A stretch of 64,000 nt of DNA from Aphelenchoides besseyi (taxonomy: Eukaryota; Nematoda; Chromadorea; Rhabditida; Aphelenchoididae), in the NCBI GenBank assembly GCA_024699855.1, contig JAMPIQ010000001.1:2294001-2358000 (forward strand). The letters are read 5' to 3'. Below, piece by piece: positions 58,201 through 64,000 of this stretch. The notes below the pieces were generated by a model. That model did not search any database, was not told the DNA's origin, and saw only the letters and a list, made by a program, of their open reading frames with translations. Each line of letters begins with the position of its first letter. The stretch's first letter is position 1. A program made the position numbers and the translations under genes.

Positions 58201-59977
58201 AAGCAGCCGTTTGTCAAGCACATTGTGTTGCGATCGTAGCAAAACAGCTGTCCTTACGAAGTACATAGTTTAATGATTCAAACTGATCTGATTTTCGTCT
58301 TCAGATTTACTGGAAGTTGATTTATCGCTTTTGGACAAAATCAGTCAAACCATCGCAATCGAAGAGAACACTCAAAGTTCAGAGTTACCGGTAGTACACG
58401 GTAGTAATTTTACTTTGGTGAGTTCAAAGGCGAAGCATTTATGAGCTTGTTGTTAGGACGCTTTAACAAACAAGGTCGAACAAACTATGAAGACGTTAAT
58501 TCAAAGTGAACGCTATGAAGCCATCGGACCGTTGTGTCGTCTGGCAATTCCAATCTACGAAAAGCAATCAAATCACAGAGCATTGATGGCTATGTACTCA
58601 GACCTCCTTCATGTTTCAAGTCGATCAGCTGAAATTGAGCAGAATGGAAAACGGTATTTCGAATTCACAAGTCTACATCAGTAACTTTGTGATTGTAGTC
58701 ATTTGGGAACATACTATCGTGTCGTATTGTTTTCGCCGTTGCATTTTCGGTTAGCAGTTAATCTAATCGGCTATGAAATGCTGTTTTAGAGATGACCACA
58801 AAGCAGAATTTGTTTATCGAGAACGAGGCCTCACTTCATTAGCAGAAGCTTGCAACTTTATGGTCAAACTCTTTCGTCGGGCTTTGAATACCGATCAAGT
58901 ACAATTCTTGACCGCACACGACATCGAACCAAAAGATTTGGATCCAAAAATTGCTCATCTACAAATCACACACGTCGAACCGTTGACTTGCAGTTCAGCA
59001 AATCGAGCGCCAAGTGAAGAGGAATTCGAAGCACATCTAATGCGAATGCAGTTGCCGGAAATGAACTTTGCTGCGCACACGAATGTTCAACAATTCTACT
59101 ACGAGAAACCATTCATCGAACCTCAATCGACGGATGACACCGATAAAGTGGCTGAACAAGCACGTTTATGGTTGAAACGTGTGTTCCTGACAAGTGAGTT
59201 AATAGTAAATGCAATTACTTGAATCCATTTGCAGCCGAAGAATCATTCCCATCGATTCGACGTCGTCTACGAATCGTTTCAAAGAGCACATCGACATTGA
59301 ATCCGTTGATGTTGGCGTGTGAGAATTTGCATCGAAAAGCTTTGCAAATTCAAGTAATTTTGCAAAAAGCAGGAATCTCACCGACTGGACCATTGGACAA
59401 ATGTAAACTGAATTTGTTGGATGTCAAAGGACTGCAGCTGATACTCCAGGGTTCGGTTAGTCCGACGGTTAATGCAGGAGTTTTGGTTGGTTGGTCGAAT
59501 CTTGACCTTTTTCGAACTCATTTCAGGCTTATGCTGAGGCATTTACAACAGAAACACAACGAGCCAAATATGGAGCCGAAGGACTGGACAAATTGAAAGA
59601 TGCTTTTCGGTTTGTTGATCCAGATATTACAAGATCAGTGGAGTATTTCAGAGTGTTCATGGCTCAACTGGCGCGTGCGCTGACGGTCAACGAAGCGATC
59701 ATTAATCAGGATAAGACCGAATATCAAGTGATGCTCAAGAATTCATTCTCTGGATTGTTGGAACGCCTGAGCACATTCTTTGATGGCGAAATAGTCAGAT
59801 AGATTAAAGAGAATAAGTGACTCGTATTGTTTTGTTTAGATGTTTCCCGAGCAAGACTTGCTTCCGACACCAAACAGTTCGGTCACTTCCGCGGGACTGC
59901 CATCAACCTTCTGGATTACCGCCAATTCACGTAACTCAATGCATTTGGATTCGTTACAGGAAACTTCTAACTATTAA
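52209..59977 (+). CDS. DOCK11: Zizimin-type DOCK guanine nucleotide exchange factor (DOCK9/10/11-like)
   Basis: The protein has the DOCK-D start (ISVPIDYESFANEFNS), then a PH-like region (LKEGYLLVDLHGDSFVRNLK, ALELVPVNG), then LSDYRTLFAWTARPL and the C2-like DHR1 (KVLRTCNNWLYIYPLLLTYG, FVASRHCALQYHEQNP, ELPLDLREGDHLLFSFTHVS, VGHTWIPLV), followed by long helical repeats (KWVDNGKPLFRLRLRLHSAL, NLALAYFAKYSLNILDRG, SHEHWIPLNLPMVF). The catalytic DHR2 is clear: RYEAIGPLCRLAIPIYEK, LGTYYRVVLFSPLHF, EFVYRERGLTSLAEACN, LDPKIAHLQITHVEPL, LQLILQGSVSPTVNAG. About 35-40 exons, introns mostly 35-60 nt; near 2,000 residues, family-sized. DOCK-D proteins activate Cdc42/Rac. The likely first exon is just the ATG (intron 52212-52253, GTGAGTTG..TTCCAG). 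C-terminus is SLQETSNY, stop 59975-59977. Confidence 0.93.
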
Positions 59978-59997
59978 CTTGGAAAACTTGAGATTCT

Positions 59998-60395
59998 ATG
60001 CTTCACATTGTACTTAAACTCAGTTATTTTCAATTAAATGATTTTGGTAGCTATGCAAAGAACGTGGGTATTCTTGTTTCGGCATTGGAGCCCGATGTAT
60101 GCGGTCTATAAGCTGTTTAAGAGCCCTACTTTGATTACATACCTCGACTCTACGTTTGTTGTTGATTCCTCTGTGCCAAGTTCGTTGCTTTCCACATCTG
60201 TGTCCGACGAACAGAGGCGTAGAGCTGATGCACGAGACAACAAAATTTGAAGAGGAAGCAATTCGGCTTCTTGGACCAGTCGTTGATGCATTGTACTTTG
60301 AATATGCTGGTCAATTGAGTCCACCGCCGCGTTATGGACAATGGAATTGCAAATCAAACAATGAACTGCATCACGGCTCGTTAAGATCTCAATGA
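59998..60395 (+). CDS. Unresolved coding signal after DOCK
   Basis: An ATG at 59998 opens MLHIVLKLSYFQLNDFGSYA and KNVGILVSALEPDVCGL, which stops; further on GVELMHETTKFEEEAIRLLG, VVDALYFEYAGQLSPPPRYG continues to SNNELHHGSLRSQ at 60395 in another frame. A GT..AG intron from about 60111 to 60179 (GTCTATAAG...TGTGCCAAG) would join them. Protein-like composition in both parts argues for a small gene of about 105 residues, starting only 21 nt after the DOCK stop. A third frame (LDSTFVVDSSVPSSLLST) is also open. I recognise no family and cannot choose the right splice form; it could also be an alternative 3' exon of DOCK. Confidence 0.3.
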
Positions 60396-60681
60396 AATCG
60401 CATTCACTTTCTGTCGTTTCAACTCTGAAGAATGAATGTAAATACTATAAACTCAGTTGTTACATCGGAACAAAAAGGTTGTTAGGGCACGCCATTCTGG
60501 ATAATGTTTCTTCCATTCGATTGATGTTTTGACACTCTCGTCTCGATAGCGTAATGTTGTGTCTTGGAGACAGTTCTACAAAGTTGATCTTGTGTCGAAG
60601 TGCATGATACGACCGAATGCGTTGAATTCCATATAATGAAAACGAATTCTAAATCGATTTATATGTTAAAATTCATTTTGC

Positions 60682-61444
60682 TCAAACCAAAGTTCGTAAT
60701 CGTAAAATTGAAGTGATCATGTAAGTGCAAAGGCTTTCGAATCGGCGAGCGTAGATTCGAACTTGTCGGGTTTCTGCTTCTCTCCAGTTCGGTTCATTTG
60801 CCTCGTCATTGTCATATAAACTGGAAGACGTGTTGAGGATTTGATTTCGCTCAGTGGCACATTCATCGAGGAGATGGAAATACGAAGATAAAACTTGACG
60901 CTCTGCAGTTCGAACTTCGCCACGCAACAGGAATGACGGGAGCTCAGGATTCAACTGTAGAAACCTTTCGAAATAACCGATTAGTTGCTCGACCATCTCC
61001 AAATCAACGTTCTCAATGTCTTCGTTTTGTGACGAGTCGGAAGACTCGCAATCAAGAGGACAAACGCGTGGAGATGGCGAATTACAATAAGAACACTCGA
61101 ACATCATACACGGATTGTCCGACCCAAGCTCTCCAATTTGATCCAACAGTTCTAGATGACAACAAATCAAACCGAGAACCCAGTTCTTCCAAACCGATCA
61201 TGAGAATGTTCTTTTCGAACTGACCAACATCTAAACCGATCTTCCTTCGACATAAGGCACAATCTAATTCTCTATCGTTTGTGTTGGTTTGACGAAAACA
61301 AAAGGCGCAAACCGTATGACCGCATGGCGTTGAAATTGGAGCACGACAACTGTGATTGTACTTCTACAAACAAACATAAGAGCTTCGTAAGTTAAAAGAT
61401 ACCTCAAAACAGATTGGACAGTTCACTTTAGTTGACGAAGACAT
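60682..61444 (-). CDS. RING-finger protein (probable E3 ubiquitin ligase)
   Basis: From ATG 61444: MSSSTKVNCPICFE, a 40-nt intron (GTATCTTTT...TTGTAG), then KYNHSCRAPISTPCGHTVCA, FCFRQTNTNDRELDCALCRR. This gives a RING pattern C-x2-C ... C-x-H-x3(2)-C-x2-C ... C-x2-C, with the last zinc pair CALC. A second short intron (GTTTGGAAG...CATCTAG, 43 nt) must be removed after NILMI to enter the frame ELLDQIGELGSDNPCMMFEC, SYCNSPSPRVCPLDCESSDS (a second Cys-rich patch), the helical LEMVEQLIGYFERFLQLNPE and the end SILRLRTLV. About 230 residues. The RING type suggests ubiquitin-ligase activity; substrate unknown. A frame continuing without the second intron gives an alternative, less likely end. Confidence 0.7.
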
Positions 61445-61874
61445 TTTTTGGTGTTATACTAAAATAGTTTTAATAGAAGACACTTCTGTGCTTTTTGTCT
61501 TTCTTTTTATGCATAGCAACATTTATGCTCGATTGCACTTGCCAAGTTTTCGCTCTCTTACGCTTTTTGCTTCGTGACTTTACACTGTAGTCCCTTTCGA
61601 AAATACGCAAAACCGGAAGTTGGTTGCTTTTAGATTCATGAATCACACAAATAACAAATCAGCCATTGATTTGAATTACGCAAACATCACGAGCAGAATT
61701 CGAAACATGTGGCAGTTTGACGACAGGATTAACCGTCGGATTTGTCAACTGCGTTCGAGTACCGGTTGTCGACGGATAAGTACCCAGAATTGAGGTGGCA
61801 TTCATCCGGCGCTCATCACATGCCGGACGATTGAAATTTTCATCCGAGTTTATTTTGAACAGTTAACTTCGACA
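61445..61874. other. Divergent promoter region (RING / SXP-RAL-2)
   Basis: No ORF. The stretch holds T-rich sequence next to the RING start and a GC-richer part near 61700-61820 close to the SXP/RAL-2 start. Confidence 0.4.
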
Positions 61875-62438
61875 ATGAGTTCGATGAATCAACTCTTCGT
61901 TTTTGCGGCCCTTTTTCTGGCCACTTGTATTGCCGTTGGTCATGGCCCGAATATACTCAAGTTTCTACAAGCGATTCCGCCCGAAGCTCGTGCCGAAATG
62001 AACGCGATTCTCAAGAACAGCTCGTTGACAAAAGCTCAGATAGAAACGGCGTTGGACGCGTGGGCTGCGAAACAACCCAACGACTTTCTGGTATGTTCGA
62101 ACCCGCTATTCCTTTCACAAGCCTTTTCAGCAACAATATCAAGAAGTGAAGGAGCTGTTGAATACCGCATCGAATACCGCCACTGCTGCAACTCCAACAG
62201 AACAGAAGATCTTAGGTAAGTTCGCGGGGCACATCGAAAACATTTCCATTCGCCACGATGAAATCAACCCTGTAATTGTAGATATTCGAAAGAATAAAAA
62301 CATAACGCCGCTAGAAGAGCGAAAAGCGATTCTCGTAAGTTCGACTTCCAAACGCAGATAACCGACGCTCAGGAAATCGTGGAAAACGATCCGGAACTGA
62401 AAAACAAAGAACGTGCTCCAATCATATCTATGGTGTAA
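61875..62438 (+). CDS. SXP/RAL-2 family secreted protein (DUF148)
   Basis: Signal peptide MSSMNQLFVFAALFLATC is followed by HGPNILKFLQAIPPEARAEM and the family signature ILKNSSLTKAQIETALDAWA AKQ. Introns follow FL (38 nt) and KIL (66 nt, GTAAGTTCG...ATTGTAG), giving QYQEVKELLNTASNTATAAT and DIRKNKNITPLEERKAIL. After ...ERKAIL a donor GTAAGTTCG has two in-frame acceptors 15 nt apart (CAG at 62360 and 62375); both keep EIVENDPELKNKERAPIISM V, stop 62436-62438. About 145 residues. SXP/RAL-2 proteins are nematode-specific, all-helical, secreted and often abundant; in parasites they are antigens. The function is unknown. AATAAA at about 62486-62491. Confidence 0.88.
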
Positions 62439-62751
62439 TCTTGTTTAGTCATATAACCTCAGGATTAATGTCTTTAATTTTCCTTAAATAAACACGAATA
62501 ATTTAACAGCGTCGTATCATTTGGAAGAAATCTACAAGATCGAGTTGAAACGAATAAATGTATGCTATACAACAAAAATGCAAACACAATAAGATGGCGT
62601 TTGGAGTAGGAGAGGGACGAGAGATTTGTTCGACTTTTCGATATTGCGAAATTTGTCAACGGTGAGCAAAAAGTGCGGAATGAAGAGGACAAGAAGCAGT
62701 GAATTTCGTTGCGAAGTGATTAGTCGAGTTAATTGGATAGAAGCAAAAGAT
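62439..62751. other. Convergent 3' region (SXP/RAL-2 / ROCK-like)
   Basis: SXP/RAL-2 3'UTR with AATAAA near 62486. No reading frame for a PH or C1 domain was seen here, which matters for the ROCK-like gene that ends at 62752. Confidence 0.5.
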
Positions 62752-64000
62752 TTATTTTAAACCACGTTTTTTCTTTGACACGCAATCCGACATTCCATTT
62801 GCCGCATGACGAGCAACCGCCGGTGGTACCTGATCGCGAAGGAAGTTCAACTGTCGTTCCATGTCGTGTTGAAGCTGCTTGAGGTTCATGTTCTTGTTCA
62901 TTTCCTCCTGAAAACAAGCGTAATGAATAGTGTGTTGGTTGAACTCACTTGTAGATAGGAACGAGTAAGGTCCAACTCGTTTTCCAAGACGCTTTCACGT
63001 TTCTTCCAATCTTGTCGTTCTTTGGCGTGCTCTTGATCCCACATTTCTCGTTGACGTTTCATTTCGGTCTGCTGCTTTTTGCCGCCTTTCGTTCTGTTGG
63101 ATTGATGTTCGGTCTCGATTCCTTTCGTTGTTCCCATAATCAACAGCTTGTCGATGGCATTCTTCTTCAAAGAGATTTCACGTCGACAGCGTACGATCAG
63201 CTGCTCGCGACTAAGACCATCCAAATCGTTGAGCGAGGTCGTGGAAACCGCGTGATTGAGCGATTCTGAAGATCGTTCTTGTTGATGATGAATAACAGGT
63301 CCGGTGTTTGAGCGATTACCCGGTGGTCCCATACGACTATCATCTCGAGCTCTATTCAACGCTTCTTGCAGCTGTTTATTGTGTGCTTCGGCCTTAAAAT
63401 TGTAGTTATAAAAACGAGACCAACGTTTTGTTCTACCTTTTCTACACGACGCATAAACGACTCAATTTCTCCTTCCATCATTCCCTTCGCCGATTCCAAT
63501 TGATTGACATTCGTATCGGCCATTCGACGAGCAATCTGTTCGCTTCTCAACTGCTCTTCCATCTCACGCAAACGATCTTCGGCATCGCGTACACGTCTTC
63601 TAAAACGATTATAGCGTTAAGGAAACTAAGCGAATCAACTTACTCAAGATCCTCTTTCACACGCTCAACATCCATGAGTTCGCTACGCGCGTCGTCACGT
63701 TCTCCTTTGTAGACGTTGACCAAGTTCTGAGCGGTATAATGTTCTTCCTTCAACAAGTTGAATCGAGCTTCCAATCGGTTCTTGTCGTTTTGTAAGTTTG
63801 TCAACGCGCTATCAAGTGTTGTTTTTTGTTCTTTCAACGCCCAAATTTCCTATACAAATCGAATAATATTGACGTTTGTAATTCACTTACAGATCGGTCG
63901 GAGTTTTCTTTTTGGCGAAGTTTATCGATTTCATCGCTTTGCTTTTTGATTCTTTCCTCCAAACCGTCAGCCACACGAGATCCAATTTGTTCGCAGTGAA
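62752..64000 (-). CDS. ROCK: Rho-associated kinase (ROCK)-like coiled-coil region, 3' part, incomplete in window
   Basis: The window contains only the C-terminal exons; the gene continues past 64000. The product is a long coiled coil with ROCK-like text: LEERIKKQSDEIDKLRQ, LLKEEHYTAQNLVNVYKGER, LRSEQIARRMADTNVNQLES, GMMEGEIESFMRRVEK, AHNKQLQEALNRARDD, SLKKNAIDKLLIMGTTKG (as ROCK QAVNKLAEIMN), KRQREMWDQEHAKERQDWKK and NELDLTRSYLQEEMNKNMNL. It ends RQLNFLRDQVPPAVARHAAN and GMSDCVSKKKRGLK, stop 62752-62754, with an AATAAA overlapping the stop. ROCK proteins usually continue into PH and C1 domains, which are absent. Known ROCK function: phosphorylation of myosin light chain and phosphatase downstream of Rho. 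Alternative: another coiled-coil protein with ROCK-like heptads. Confidence 0.65.

Noticed and set aside
60106..60357. Minus-strand frame MICNSIVHNAAVDSIDQ...
   Set aside because: It is antisense to better plus-strand coding signals and has no domain.

Overview
The window is gene-dense animal nuclear DNA, most likely from a chromadorean (rhabditid-type) nematode. The evidence is an SXP/RAL-2 family gene, small Ly6-like secreted proteins, closely spaced same-strand genes with trans-splice-like acceptors (U-rich tract plus CAG or TAG) just before start codons, and very short introns, mostly about 35-60 nt with canonical GT..AG ends. I cannot name the species. Nearly all genes are split, so the coordinates given are start-to-stop spans containing introns; I rebuilt splicing by hand from reading frame and splice signals.

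Layout. 0-4 kb: two small cysteine-rich secreted Ly6-like genes flanking a tRNA-Ala, then an orphan type I membrane protein. 5-9.4 kb (minus): a probable operon WDR46 -> CDC6 -> NIP7, coupling two ribosome-biogenesis factors to a replication licensing factor. 10.8-21.8 kb (plus): a probable operon of SNRK kinase -> mitochondrial leucyl-tRNA synthetase -> P4-ATPase lipid flippase. 21.9-25.5 kb: COX4 (minus), a Ser-rich orphan and a MARVEL-type four-pass protein. 25.9-28.6 kb: a 7TM receptor with an unusually large secreted-type ectodomain. 30.7-33.6 kb: a small coiled-coil protein and DDX41. 33.7-38 kb (minus): a DNAJC22/Wurst-like TM2 protein without a visible J domain, and TM9SF4. 38.4-41.7 kb (plus): acyl-protein thioesterase, a Kelch protein and SNX3. 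42-45 kb: a LAPTM-like four-pass protein, a small single-pass protein and an orphan secreted protein. 45.4-47.7 kb (minus): an MPP/p55-type MAGUK with degenerate PDZ and SH3 domains. 49.4-51.5 kb: MRPL19 and an orphan. 52.2-60 kb: a large Zizimin-type DOCK GEF. 60.7-64 kb: a RING protein, an SXP/RAL-2 protein and the 3' end of a ROCK-like kinase gene that runs off the window.

Most genes are housekeeping: mitochondrial translation and respiration, ribosome biogenesis, endomembrane traffic and lipids, Rho/Rac signalling. The accessory part is a set of orphan secreted or membrane proteins. I saw no transposase, CRISPR, rRNA or viral gene. The most interesting points are domain losses in conserved proteins (CDC6 N-terminus, DNAJC22 J domain, ROCK PH/C1, MAGUK L27), the two putative operons, and very short introns, several of which stay open in frame and would mislead gene prediction.
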